A stretch of 64,000 bases of DNA from Oegoconia quadripuncta (lineage: Eukaryota > Arthropoda > Insecta > Lepidoptera > Autostichidae). Both the position numbers and the translations under genes were made by a program. This document shows positions 19,706-31,028 of the stretch, piece after piece; position 1 is the first letter of the stretch; each line of letters opens with the position of its first letter. The stretch spans positions 21,785,151-21,849,150 of the forward strand of contig OX438755.1 of assembly GCA_949316235.1 (NCBI GenBank), read 5' to 3'. A model generated the notes under the pieces. It ran no database searches. It worked only from the letters and a program-made list of their open reading frames with translations, and was not told where the DNA came from.

Positions 19706-20150
19706 GCACCCTCCTACCTATCATAATCTCGGAGAAAACATGTTCCACTGATTTTGTATACCCTTTTATTTATTTTTTTGTAAATAGCTCATTTTTTTCA
19801 TTTTTGATGTGCATAAATATTATCATGTATCTTACGTTGATATATGCCAGCTTTCATTCAAGTCATTTATTTTTAGCTCCTGTGGACAGATGGACCTCCT
19901 AGAGTAAGACCTCACTTTGAATTAGATTCGGTGAAATAGCAACTTCATTTCAGCCTCCATTTACGAGGTACCTTAAAGCATACGCTACTTGTTTTTAATT
20001 GGCCAAGTTAATCAAAGTCAGGAGTGGTCAGTCCTTAGATGTGCGACAACTTGGACTTTGTTGGTTTCCCTGCGTCAGAGGACATATGAACTAATTGTTT
20101 TCAATTTGAAGAAGTCATTACGCCAAGTAGGTAACTACAGTGCGTCTTAA
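19706..20150. other. Unassigned, no gene seen
   Basis: AT-rich DNA without a recognised repeat. Confidence 0.45.
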
Positions 20151-20154
20151 AACA

Positions 20155-20890
20155 GTGACTTGTGGTCACTACTAGGGTGACAAAAATCCATCAATCTTCA
20201 CTGGGCCCGTGTGGTGGATTATAACGAATATCTTGTTATTATAATAATGGATTATAATATAGTGAGATGAGTTTACGTTTCCAATAAATTCTTGGAATTT
20301 AGCAGTGATCTAGATTTCAACTTATTTAGATGTAATATTTAAAAGCTGAATGATAACTTGGCAATTTTTTATATTAATGTTTTTGACTTCCATAACTTTT
20401 TTTTGTATTAGGTTCGACGATGTTGTCATTGGATGCTAGGCTTGGGGTCGTTTTAAATGGTAAGAACGAAGTCTTAATGTTTAACAGTGGGAAAAGGGGA
20501 CAGCGATGTTACAATTGTACTTGTAATATTAATGCATGACCACTATTAGTATGACAGAAATCCAACAGTCCGCACTGGGCCTGCGTGGTGAATTGTGGAG
20601 CATACCTTCTTCTAGTGAGATAAAGATATCGCTGTTGAAAATACATCAAAGATAAATTATGTATTTTCATTTTCATGCAATTCTTGTAACTTGGCAGTGT
20701 TCTAGGTTTCAACTCTTTTATAACTTGGCCCGATTTTTATATTAATGTTTTTGATTTCAATAGTTTTTTTAGTATTATATTTAAGGTTGTTTTCGCTGGG
20801 TGCTAGCGGCGTGGGATCGTTTTAAATGGAAGAAAGAAAGACTATATTCAGAAGTAGGGAAAGGATAGGTTGAACTGATGCTAATCCTTT
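20155..20890. repeat. Two-unit tandem duplication of about 370 bp
   Basis: Unit 1 (about 20155-20525) and unit 2 (about 20526-20890) share, in the same order, ccatcaatcttcactgggcc / ccaacagtccgcactgggcc, tatattaatgtttttga, and gggatcgttttaaatgg-type words, offset by 369-374 bp. The units are strongly diverged, so the duplication is old. No coding content is evident. Confidence 0.7.
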
Positions 20891-21244
20891 GATTCCTATT
20901 TATAGGAATATAGTAATTTAGGATGTTTACATTCTAAAAAATCCCGCTGCTCCTGGTTATCTGCGGCCTCGCTTCTCCTCCTGATGTTCCTAGGTGAACG
21001 TGAATTTCAAAACACTTGTTTATGTTACAACCACCACAAACTACTTTTTTAATCCTTCAGTTTTCAAGCAGGTATGGTATGGAATAGACTATCAAGATAA
21101 ATAAGGACAACCCCTCAATTGCATTATTTGAAAAGGTTAAAAGAGCATAAAAAAACATGTACGAATCCGTCGTGCATAAAAAAAAACCTCACCCATTTTT
21201 CGTGATAATAACATATAATTAAATATGTACATTTAATTATATTC
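20891..21244. other. Unassigned; a SINE2 tail remnant at 21160-21187
   Basis: The word gtacgaatccgtcgtgcata followed by an A run is a short SINE2 3' tail. The rest is unassigned. Confidence 0.4.
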
Positions 21245-21365
21245 TTAAATAAAAAGATTTTTTTTTTATTATATTCTTTATTGCTCCAAAATATTACAAC
21301 AGAGTACAAACAAGAGGTCACGTACAAAGGTGGATTTATCTCTATAAGAGATCTCTTCCATCACG
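21245..21365 (-). mobile_element. CR1/Jockey-group LINE 3' end
   Basis: Plus-strand ttattatattctttattgct is a terminal region in complement; gtggatttatctctataaga and gatctcttcca follow. The same ending is seen at 28687-28870, and diverged at 53812-53885. Confidence 0.6.
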
Positions 21366-21375
21366 CCTGGAATTT

Positions 21376-21483
21376 TTGAAATAGGAAACTGAGTAAATTT
21401 GGGATTTATCAGCAAATTGTGTGCGAAAGAAAATTATTGATTTGTTGTAAACCCTAAATTTACTCACGTTTCCTATTTCAATG
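21376..21483. repeat. Foldback element with about 32-bp arms
   Basis: Left arm tgaaataggaaactgagtaa plus atttgggattta; right arm taaaccctaaatttactcac plus gtttcctatttca. The spacer is about 40 bp. It looks like a minimal MITE or foldback; similar arm sequence occurs at 9789-9830. Confidence 0.75.
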
Positions 21484-21732
21484 CTCATTTTGCACTCTGT
21501 TATATGTAATATTTTGGTGTAATAAAGAATGTAATTGCTCAAACTGACACTTGTATTTCTTATGTGTAACATGCAAAATAGTGTTTCTATATACTATAGG
21601 AAAATAACCTAAAGGAAATTCAGTAATCTGAAATGCGTCAATTTGCATATTTATGGCTTCGCTACGAGATTTTCTCACCTTACAGCACAATAATAATCAG
21701 GACTGGGAGCATGATAGGCGCGATAAACGTTT

Positions 21733-21822
21733 ATGTCGCGCGAGATCATATTAGTCCTGCTCATTCGTTGGACGAAATATACAACTATCCCACTCTCACA
21801 TCGCGTCGCGCGCGATAAACGA
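21733..21822. mobile_element. Short MITE F, copy 1
   Basis: It is about 90 bp with inverted tips tgtcgcgcga / tcgcgcgcgata and the interior gaaatatacaactatcccac. A second copy lies at 29146-29236. The flanking word gatgtcatg is also shared. Confidence 0.65.
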
Positions 21823-22147
21823 TGTCATGGTGCAGGCTGTTTTAGTCTCATTGACATGCATGCGTGTCCTCGTTGATGTATGTTTTAATACAGTTTAGTA
21901 ATTCTATGTTTAAATTAAGTAAAGGCTCCTTGAGGAGCGTGGGCGTCTTTATCAATGTTCTCCATTTCCTTGGTTAAGAGCAAAGTCAATCACATCAAAG
22001 TCAGTCTATAAAAGTCCACTATTGGACATAAGCCTCTCCCATGGCGTGCTCCACAACGCTTTCCATTAATATATGCATTTTTGAAAGAATAAAGAAAGAA
22101 AATAGTCTATTCGCCACAAGTAGGCAGACACTAAACGAATAAAACAA
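21823..22147. other. Unassigned; RTE-like tail at 21996-22062
   Basis: The word aagtccactattggacataa plus gcctctcccatgg (minus-strand RTE-like 3' end) is the only recognisable part. Confidence 0.5.
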
Positions 22148-22325
22148 CCAAAATCAAAATCAAAAATGATTTATTTCGTAAGATATAAGAATAACATTTG
22201 AAATCGTCATGACATACAGTTATCGCTCATTCACTAGGCAGTCTCCCCAGAGAAGAACGAGCAAGAAACTCAGGGGTTGCTCTTTTTAAATAAGTCAATA
22301 CAAATACAATTTGAAATTATTGTTA
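22148..22325 (-). mobile_element. LINE A 3' end, minus orientation
   Basis: Starts with caaaatcaaaatcaaaaatg, complement of the (TTTGATT)-like tail, then the 3' UTR with agagaagaacgagcaagaaa. It meets an oppositely oriented LINE A copy at about 22325. Confidence 0.75.
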
Positions 22326-22329
22326 AAGT

Positions 22330-22605
22330 TGTGATTCGAATGATAAACAATCATGGACATAACCAGCCCATTAGCATAACCAGGCAATTTCACAATTAAT
22401 AATGAAATATTATAATATAAAATAATAATTTTTTATAAAAACCTTTTTTTAAAAGAGCGACCTCTCGAGTTTCTTGCTTGTTCTTCTCAGGGGAAAATTG
22501 CCTTTTGAACGAGCAGTAGCTTTAAAAATGTAAAATCTGACTATTTTAAGTGTACCCTGTGTACCTACAAAATAAAGCATTTTTTGATTTTGATTTTGAT
22601 TTTGA
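22330..22605 (+). mobile_element. LINE A 3' end, plus orientation
   Basis: Contains the end of the coding part (atgataaacaatcatggac), the 3' UTR (tcttgcttgttcttctcagg, aagtgtaccctgtgtaccta) and a clear tail ttttgattttgattttgatt at 22575-22602. Confidence 0.8.
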
Positions 22606-23790
22606 GAGTTATGACGCATGACTCTGTTTTTTTTCTTTTTAATATTCAAGTGAAAGAGGGAGAGCCAGCGCTGTCAAATGCCATAATTTGTATATCAATG
22701 TACTCGTACATAACATAAAACCAACAATCAATAAGGAGAAATCAACAAGAATTCCTAATCGGAATGTTAGTTACTTATGTATACACATATCGTACGACGC
22801 CCTCGTGGGGCTTTGTGAAAGAACTCTGTATAGAGTTACAGCCGTTGGTATCGGCAGTATGTCAATATGAGGCGACAATCCAAACGGGACAGCGTTCAAT
22901 AAATACACGACGTGACAGCCGATATTGAGCCCTGTCCCGACAAAAGCCAATAAATGTCCAAAAAAAGAAACAAGTATTACGCTGAGCTAGCGTTCGCGCT
23001 CTCGTCGTATCTGTACGTGTAGTAAACAATTACAGCCACATCTGGTAAATTGTTTCATTGATTAAATTAAAGTTGTTTCGTTCTAATGACATAGCAAGAA
23101 AACGTAGTTAAAGTTTACACGGGCGGAAATAGGTACTCATGCAATTAGGAACAACTTGGATGGAGGGTAGCACACACGAGTGACATTTGTAAATGTCGGA
23201 TCTTTCATGGATTTTTATTTGTATTGTAATTTAATAACAGCAACTATTCATATTTATATTATGCTTGTATTATAAATATTTATTTATTATCTTTTTTGTA
23301 ACTTCTACTCACAATTAAATTACAATGACACAATACTTTCCCGCTACGTAACAAGCACATATTATTAATACATACTGTTTTTACACATTGCTTTCCTCTC
23401 CCAGGGTGGGACGGATACAGCGCCCAGTTCCTGGAACTGAGCATAATGCTGAGTCCCACTCCTCTTTGCCACAGTGGCACTCAAAATTCGTTGTGTTTAT
23501 CTTTATATGTTTTGTAATTTGTTCTTTTTAATGTTTTATGTGTTAAGTTTGTTTTGTACATTTAGTGTGTGTCCACATTTAGCGTGTGCCCACATTTAAT
23601 GGCCTGGCCAATACTTTGGTCAAAGAATCAGCCTTGCTATACAGCGAGGCAACGCGACCAGCCTTCTGGGTACCATCTGGGTACAATTAATGTATAAAAG
23701 GAATTTGCTTATTTGGAGATACTAATCCGAAGTGTGACATCTTATTGTACTGAGTATTGTATTGGTTTCCTATCAGAGCAAATATTAATA
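22606..23790. other. Unassigned 1.2 kb, no gene seen
   Basis: No repeat family is firmly recognised. The block 23560-23690 (cctggccaatactttggtca, gaggcaacgcgaccagcctt) has the look of a retroelement piece, with a TATA-like gtataaaagg at 23692. Frames are short. Confidence 0.4.
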
Positions 23791-24360
23791 TGTCGCAGAT
23801 AGCGATAAATTAGCGATAGAATTCATTATTCAAACGGTCAACTGACTATCATAATACGCGGTTTGCTGTGGGAACTAAACTTGGTGGCGCTGGTATCGCC
23901 GGAAACGGCGCCGTGACGACGTTAACGGTAATATAAGGTCTGCACATCGAAAATGACAGGGACTTTACTACGAGCCTTCAAAGGAGTCGGAGCTCCACTG
24001 AACACATCACCGACTGTGAGTGACTCTCATTACCTACTACCATCGACGCTTAAAGAATCCGGTGAGTCGTTACTGAATAAGACTTTGATTATGGAATTTG
24101 AGCAAGGAGGAACTATAGACAAGGTACGGCTGAGTTCCACAGAGTGCACGCGGGGGCCAAGTTGTATGGCACGAGGGGCGTGCACATGTTTTCTCTTAAA
24201 CAGAAAGCATCTCAGGTTCCATTGATCGAATGTGAATACGTCGTCGATTTGCCTATGGTAGCTTGCAATAGTATCGCCTTTGCCCGAGCCACCCTTTACC
24301 ACGCGACGTGCACCGTCCCGATCGCTAGTAATGCCCACCCCGAACCCATCTGCGACGACA
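23791..24360 (+). mobile_element. TG...CA-ended element with 4-bp TSD (570 bp)
   Basis: Starts TGTCGCAGATAGCG and ends ATCTGCGACGACA, flanked by AATA at 23787-23790 and 24361-24364. It is nearly the same length as 7042-7617 and collinear with it in reverse. Both copies hold a similar frame of about 60-90 codons (EQGGTIDKVRL), but the differences between them are mostly amino-acid changing, so it is not treated as a gene. It is a solo LTR or a Ginger-like non-autonomous element. Confidence 0.8.
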
Positions 24361-24796
24361 AATATAACTTTCTCCTTTTGGTTGATTATGAAGTCTATTT
24401 GCTGTTCTACTCTGACAATGCCATACGGATAGAGACGTGGATACAGACGTAGATACACTTTAGCCAAAAGACTGGCGGGTCATTCCTCGCGAATTTTGTC
24501 TTGGTTCCCATTAAATTCGCCGGGGTAAGTTAATAACACGAAGCATTACCGAGTAAATAGACTCTGGAAATTCAATCTGCTCCATTTAAAGTAGATTATT
24601 TATTATAGCGCGGTGAGCCCTTTGTCCTGTCTTGTACTGAAAGCGCGTCACATTTTAAATTTGATTTTGATGGATGAGATAGTGGGCGAGGCGGGCGCCA
24701 CGGTGCGGAAACTGCTTAACGACTTAGGGTCCCTTTACTGGATTTTGGGTACCCCGGTAAGCTAATAGTGGTGAATTTTGTGGTAATAGTGGTTAC
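24361..24796. other. Unassigned, no gene seen
   Basis: Mixed composition with a GC-richer patch at 24675-24715. No family is recognised. Confidence 0.45.
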
Positions 24797-25075
24797 TTTT
24801 AACCGCCTCCGTGGCTCAATGTAAACAATATAAGGTTTACGAATCGGAGGTCGGGTGTTCGATACCCAGCGGGGTACATGTGTACTCGGTTTTGGTTGAT
24901 CGTATGGCATTTTAAATTTCCTACCACCATCTTATCTAATTCTGCCGCAAAACAGCAACGTTGATAGCAATTGTTGTGTTCCGGTTGTCAGTGATAAGAT
25001 AGCCAGTCCCCCAAATAAGATGGCGTTTCTGGGTCAGTAGACCGTTAGCCTCATCTTTAGTTAACGTCAACTTCA
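24797..25075 (+). mobile_element. SINE2 copy, nearly full length, diverged tail
   Basis: Head aaccgcctccgtggctcaat, B-box region ggtcgggtgttcgatacc, then agcggggtacatg and ggttgtcagtgataagatag. The 3' end is degraded and no A tail is visible. Confidence 0.75.
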
Positions 25076-25154
25076 TAAGTAACCTCAAAGTCACGCAACT
25101 AGAGGGTGATCTACTACGTGATCGAATCAAGAATGAACAAAATCCGTAGACGAA

Positions 25155-25430
25155 CGAATGTCACCCACATAGACCAGCGGATTGGTAAGTATGAGGTGGC
25201 AGTGTACAGGGCACATAGCTTAATTGGGGTATTAACGTTCTCGAGTGGAGACCACATACCGGTAAGCACAGCGTAGGACATCCACTAGCAATTTAGAACG
25301 GCTTGACGAAACCCGCGTGAAGTCGCTGGTTGCAGCCAGCTTCCGACCGGTCGACCTGGAAAACTATGGGGGAGGCCTATGTTCAGTTGTGGACCCTGGG
25401 GCTGATATGATAATGATGAATAAGCCAATA
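25155..25430 (+). pseudogene. RTE LINE ORF2 C-terminal remnant with tail
   Basis: Broken frames retain the typical RTE ending: a GKYEVAVYRAHS-like start, a WRP-like motif, then words like GRP and GEAYVQLWT across shifts. The tail is gggctgatatgataatgatg. It is degenerate, with several frameshifts and stops. Confidence 0.6.
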
Positions 25431-25664
25431 ATAAACACAGGAAGTTTTGTAAATGCTCATTGCTGATGGAAAGGAAGTAAAAAGAATGGTAGTCACTTTA
25501 GGCGACATCTACCCACACTAAAGAAATAAAGACTTAGCTACATAAATATATGGGTTACATTATCCACGTATAAAATTCCAACACTACTCTATTAGTCTTT
25601 CTCATAAAGCGATTTTGATAGCGATACATGTTAATTAAGAATCAATCAAGTTTAAAGTAACATC

Positions 25665-25735
25665 ACGATCAGCCCACACCAGTCCACTGCTGGACATAGC
25701 CCTACTCTAGGCATGTCCCACAGCCCGTGTCACAT
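25665..25735 (-). mobile_element. RTE-type LINE 3' end
   Basis: Contains atcagcccacaccagtccac, tgctggacatagccctac and catgtcccacagcc, in minus orientation. Confidence 0.6.
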
Positions 25736-26489
25736 AACCCTTATTAAAGTTATTTAAGTATTATTTATAATTAACTTTTAGCCTTCTAGAGAGCAGGTCA
25801 GAGGATTATTTTTGATATAAGCTGCATTTAAAAAGAAATCTTTCTTTACCCAATGAGGCCACTGGACAGAATATACCCTCTTAACATACAAATACAAAAG
25901 GATATGAATGGAATGCAATCTCATTAGCTAGGTTTATTTTGTGACTCAACTTTAGAACGATTAATTAGTTCTTTCTTACTTCTTAGATTGATTGTTACAC
26001 AGCTAGCATGATATTAACATTTCATTCTGTGCACACATACCCAGAGTTATAGTCTAGTTTTATAAGTTCCATGTATACTTATTCGGCCTTGTTATACTGT
26101 AACATGTTTTGTATTCCCAATAATATAAATAAAAATAAAAATTGCTCGATTAAGCACGGAGTGATAGTCCAATCAACCTATGAGAAGTGAATAAATAGCT
26201 CTAAAATAGAGATTGCGACGTGCGATTCTATCATTTTGCAATGCAAAAGTATCAAACTACTTACAATTTAATTTGAGGTTCTATTTGCCCTGCAGCTCCT
26301 TCACTATATCAATATTCAGTCGGTATCCGATCCCCGTTCAAGCGCCGCCGGCACGTGGAAAATATTCTTCCATTGCAGCTGGAATGGATAAAACTAATTG
26401 TAAAAAGAGACGATCAGTTCAAATAGGACTCGTGCCCTGTGGGTTACGTACCTAACATCGCCACAGACGACCTTTTTAAACCGATAAAC
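25736..26489. other. Mostly unassigned; possible LINE 3' end at 26030-26145
   Basis: The stretch gttatactgtaacatgtttt ending in aataaaaataaaaattg looks like a plus-strand LINE 3' UTR with an A-rich short-unit tail. The remainder is unassigned and has no gene. Confidence 0.35.
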
Positions 26490-26917
26490 TTAGGTCCTTA
26501 CCTATGAAATTGGCGTTTTGTATGAAGAATTTCATTAAGACTGGTTTTCTCCATACAAACATTTTTGATTTTTTTTTTTTTGGGAACGGCAAATCCAAAT
26601 TTTGCTAAACTTTGTGTGTATTATCGGATAACATTAAGTTAAGTATAGGCAGCGTTAATTTTTAAAAGTAACCGCTTTATAAAAGTTTCAGCGAATCTAA
26701 GAAATGATTATGGGAAGCACATGAGAAGAGCTCTGTTCAATTTTTTTTATTATGTGATATAGCCCAGAAATTAAAAAATATTTCATGTGAAACCTTGAAA
26801 TAATATATCATTTTCCAAATAAAAAACAAATTTGGATATAGCTTTGAAAATCGCAGGAATTGTTACATATGATTAACGAAGAAAAAAAACTCCAATTTCA
26901 TAGGTAAAGACCCAATA
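26490..26917. mobile_element. Mariner-derived MITE, copy B
   Basis: Termini ttaggtccttacctatgaaa and aatttcataggtaaagaccc are inverted copies, with TA at the borders. About 428 bp and no transposase. It adjoins the 3' end of a SINE1a and probably inserted into that SINE's A/T-rich tail. Confidence 0.8.
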
Positions 26918-26921
26918 TATA

Positions 26922-27210
26922 AATAAATAAAAATCCTTGGACATACACACAATGCCATCTAGTTCCACATTAAGCAACTATAGAATTGTGTTGTGGATAC
27001 CAGACGGTTGATGTTACTACTTAATACATTTTTTTTTGTAAATAAATACTTGTAATAAAATTTGAAACTTGCCTCGACTCGAAAAGAAGAAGAATAAATA
27101 CTTAAAATGAAAACATCCATAACTTGGGTACACATGTCCGTATTCATCATACATATATATGCCCCTAGCGGAATTCGAACCCGCGACCTATTGGTATAGT
27201 AGTTATTGTA
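26922..27210 (-). mobile_element. SINE1a copy with a short internal insert
   Basis: Minus strand: B box in complement (ggaattcgaacccgcgacc) near 27170, middle catccataacttgggtac, and 3' body atgccatctagttcc. About 50 extra bp (27055-27105, cttgcctcgactcgaaaag) interrupt the middle. Confidence 0.75.
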
Positions 27211-27287
27211 TATGTTAAATTACTTAGACGAACTAATTAAATAATGTTTGTCTATTAATAATACTATTTAAGGGATTAAAAATTAAT

Positions 27288-27487
27288 CTTTTTTTTTTTT
27301 TTTTATGCACAACGGGTTGGTACTTGACCTCAATCACACCTGATGTTAAGTGAAGATGAGGTCGAAGGTGGAAGCGTACTGACCCGGAAACCCCAACACA
27401 TTTAGGGGACTGGCTATCTTATCTCTGACAACCGGAACACAACAATGCTATTAACATTGCTGTTTGGCGGCAGATTTAGATAAGATT
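27288..27487 (-). mobile_element. SINE2 3' half with long T run
   Basis: The tail in complement is a T run followed by atgcacaacgggttggtact. The body continues to gcggcagatttagataag and is truncated there. The low divergence suggests a relatively young copy. Confidence 0.8.
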
Positions 27488-27689
27488 TTCCTATTCATTG
27501 CTTCATTTGTGCTACAACATTATAAAATACCGAGTAGTACTCATTTGACAATCTCTTACTAAGTGAATTTTTAGTAATTTGAAAGGCTTTCGAAGGCTAG
27601 GAACTGGAATATTTTACAGCGAGACCGCAGACCCTATAGGGTTAACAACCCTATGTTGATATTGGTAATAAAACGAACCTTGTGAAACT

Positions 27690-27780
27690 TAACAAATACA
27701 AATACAAATAGTTTATTTGCCAGAACACAGTAAAAGAGATGTTAAGTATAGTTCGTCCACAATGAGTTCAACCTGCATGC
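27690..27780 (-). mobile_element. LINE 3' end with (TTTGTA)n-like tail
   Basis: Plus strand caaatacaaatacaaatagt then ttatttgccagaacacag. This is the usual boundary of a minus-strand CR1/Jockey-group LINE. Confidence 0.55.
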
Positions 27781-28686
27781 AGGTGTGCAAATGGTTTCAG
27801 GTTCCGTTTAATTACTAATGTATCAGATACTTTTCAACAATTCGTATTATCTTATCACATAATATCAACTAATTATTTTTTTATTTAACATTTAACAATT
27901 ATATATTATTTGTTGATGAAATATGTTTGAGTTTTATATTATGATAGATGCATTTTTTGCTTCTCAGAAATCTCGATTATTAAATTTTATTGTAGAAAAT
28001 GTCCTAAATCGCGTAGATAATCGGTCGCGGCCACTGCCGGCTGTATCGTGGACGATACGCGAAGCGTTAAGCATATAACGCGTGGCCTTGAGCGAGTGAC
28101 GGATTAGAACAGTTCGTACTAAACTTTCGACGTAATAAATCTTGATCTGTAGTGATTTTTATTCTTGTGGAGTTTGTATGGGGGAAGACAACAACAAATC
28201 ACCTCATTAATTCTGCTTTCTAAGTATCCCACAGAATATCGACAGATATTCAACATGATATACGACCGCTGTAGCTACGTCTGATAGATATTGCGAGTAA
28301 AACCTGAGACATGACGTGATGGAAGAGGAAATATAGATGTCACCGGCGAAGTGTGTAATTCAGTTACCTATTGTATGGAATACCTACTTATTCTTTACAA
28401 GTATACTATTATTCTACCAAGTTCATCTAGATAATGTGTAAAATATTGTATCTATCGTTAATATCGATCGAAATACCTAGGACTTTTATACAGGGTGAAT
28501 GAATGAATGTTACGGGGGCAGGTATCATTTCATACTTGAAATGATACATACAAAACACTTTTACCAGGGCTACAATCATACCGAATTCATCAGAATCGGT
28601 GAAGGACACTGCGAATCCGCTTGTCAGAAAAATCAAACGCTGTTGATTAGGTTTGTTAGGTCTTTGTTACAATTCAGAACAACTTG
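27781..28686. other. Unassigned, no gene seen
   Basis: Two frames at 28427-28687 overlap on opposite strands and have no recognised family. A GC-richer patch lies at 28020-28110 (gtcgcggccactgccggctg). Nothing can be assigned. Confidence 0.45.
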
Positions 28687-28870
28687 AAAGTTCAATTCAA
28701 TTCAATTCAATTCAAATACTCTTTATTGTACAATTAACAAAAGCTACATGAAGAATACAGCGTACATCATTAATCGCACAAAAAGGCGGCCTTATCGCTA
28801 ACAGCGATCTCTTCCACTCAAACCTTAGGGTAAAGATACAAGCTACCAGTAGGTGAGGTTTGCACTAATA
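28687..28870 (-). mobile_element. LINE 3' end with (TTGAA)n tail
   Basis: Plus strand ttcaattcaattcaattcaa (28690-28713), then tactctttattgtacaatt and ggcggccttatcgctaacag, gatctcttccac. This is a common lepidopteran CR1/Jockey-group LINE ending. Confidence 0.7.
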
Positions 28871-29145
28871 GTAGCAATACGGGTGTATTTTATAGTTGGT
28901 AAAAAAAATATATATAACGTAAAGATAAAAAAATACATAAAACTAAGCCTACAAATAAAGTTACATATAAAGTTCTACAGAATGCCTAGGTAAAATGTGA
29001 AATTTATGAAAATAATACATTGCCTGAACGTTTTTGCCGTTCTATGGAATGCCAGGTATAGAATTTCGGATTTTACCGATTGCCGATAACATGGACACAT
29101 ATGATACCCATTTAGTAATGGGCATCCTGTATTTTATTTATATAA

Positions 29146-29236
29146 TTTGTCGCGCGAGGTAATAATTGTCCTGTTCATTCACTCGGACCAAATATACAAC
29201 TATCCCACTCTCGCACCTACGTCGCGCGCGACAAAC
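29146..29236. mobile_element. Short MITE F, copy 2
   Basis: Tips tttgtcgcgcgagg and gtcgcgcgcgacaaacgatg, interior ccaaatatacaactatccc. It matches 21733-21822 along its length. Confidence 0.65.
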
Positions 29237-29654
29237 GATGTCATGATACACAGGCTGATAACATTCTAGTACTCTGTAAATCTCTACGATTTGGCATCGT
29301 TTGGTGTTTTATAATATTTTAATAGTAATTCTAGTTTTACGATGTCCGAAGGCTCTAGAGAGAGTTATGGCGGTCCTATTTCAGAATAGTGCTTTATTTT
29401 TATCAGAGAGTTCTAAATCTCGGCGCTCAGGCGGCGACTCCGCCTCGCATTCATGAGGTTATGTCTGATATCATTTAGAGATCTCAAACTATACGAGGCG
29501 AGGGTAACTTACGATCGTCTTATTTCGCCGATATGACAACGGTAAAGCATCGCAGAATTGAGATAACTTGGCATGGTTTCTGATTGCGTTATTTTAAGAT
29601 TTGTCAGTATCTTTCGTAAGGTTTAAAATAAGATATTATATAATACATATAGGT
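29237..29654. other. Unassigned, no gene seen
   Basis: No repeat or coding signal is recognised. Confidence 0.45.
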
Positions 29655-29965
29655 ATATACCCACGCCTGTGTCCCGTTGGATTAGGCAGAGACTATTGAT
29701 TTCCACTTGCCACGATCCTGACCTACTTTTGCTTCTTCCATTCTCATTAAATGCTTCATACATGCTCGTCGGTAGTGGTTGACCGCACCTAACCTTTTGT
29801 GAGTACGTCAGTCACTTGATTGACGTACATCCTTCTTGGTCGACCTTTACCGACCCTTCCATTCACGCTTTCGTCATTCTCCTTTCACTCATGCGTTCTA
29901 TACGCCCAAACCACCTTAACCTACCTCTTTCTATTTTAGTCACTACGTCATCATGCACGCATGCA
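29655..29965 (-). pseudogene. RTE-like LINE ORF2 fragment
   Basis: The plus-strand words cacgcctgtgtcccgttgga, ttccacttgccacgatcctg, acatccttcttggtcgacct and ctatacgcccaaaccacctt are the complement of a well known lepidopteran RTE-like ORF2 region. Frames are broken and neither end is preserved. Confidence 0.55.
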
Positions 29966-31028
29966 TGTCGATTCGTCATCGCTGAACGTTAGGTGAGGTG
30001 TGATTAGTTGGCTCATCGTTCTCTCGGCAAATTGATGGTTTCTCATTGGTTAACGATATCTATGACGATACGGATGGAGTTACCTACATAATTTTAGGGA
30101 GGAGCTGAAGTTTTTGTAGAAAACAATAAAAGTGTTTTATTATTATTTTTTTGTAGTTGGATCCATTCACAAAGAGCCATTCTTTTAATAAATGAAAAAA
30201 GTTTAATGAAGTCCTTGTTAAATTGCTTCAGGGTATGACATATTGTCTGTGACTCCCAACAAGTGTAATAAAAGGAAATAAAAAAAAATTGCGCCGGTTT
30301 TTCCTCCCATAGGAGTAATACTTTGAGAAGCGTTTATTGCCTCCCTGAGGTCACCACGCAGAAACCATCACGGGTAATTTAGAGGCGAGGCGTCGCGGTG
30401 CGCTATTTATCTAGCGCAGTCTATATGCTCTTTGACGTTCACATGAAATCATCTACTATTTTTTTTTTAATTTTAAATTTTAAACTAAAAATTTTAAAAA
30501 TTCAATAATTAATTATATAATAGTATTTAGCTTTCCTACTACTCTACCGGGATAAAAAATATCCTATGTCTTAATCCAGAGTATTGCAGTGTGTAAGTAA
30601 GCTGAATAAATGTCTTTCTTTCTATTTTAGTGTAAGTTTGAACTTTAATTTACTTTGCTAATAAGATCATTGACAAAAGACAACCTAACACTAACTTCTT
30701 TATGAATACCAGGAAAACATGATAATGAAAGATATGATAACGAACAGCTTCGTATAGATCACTACTCGTTATTTACGATCAATTTCAATAAGTAGTTTCA
30801 GAAGTCAGTGACCTCCAGAAAGCGGTATCATTCCATTATCTTGTACACGATCTCCCATGGCCACGACTTGCTCGGAGCTCTTTCCATACGCACTTTTCTT
30901 GGCTCTCCATAAATATTTTATGCCATGTGAGTCTTAAGCAAGTCTTATAAATGAAAGAAACTATTCTCCCTTTAGCATGAAACCGGTGGCTGTGCAGGTC
31001 CCACCCTATTATCTGCTGATTTATATAA
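29966..31028. other. Unassigned 1 kb, no gene seen
   Basis: Includes an AT-rich, partly self-complementary stretch at 30465-30515 (ttttaaattttaaact). Frames are short. Confidence 0.45.

Noticed and set aside
23953..24225. Frame with EQGGTIDKVRL present in both TG...CA element copies, as a possible conserved gene
   Set aside because: The two copies differ mostly by amino-acid-changing substitutions, the starts differ, and the frames end differently. Shared sequence is explained by element homology without selection on protein.
27055..27105. 50-bp insert in SINE1a as a separate mobile element
   Set aside because: No terminal structure or duplication beyond aataaatactt-type words at each side; a local duplication with filler is equally likely.
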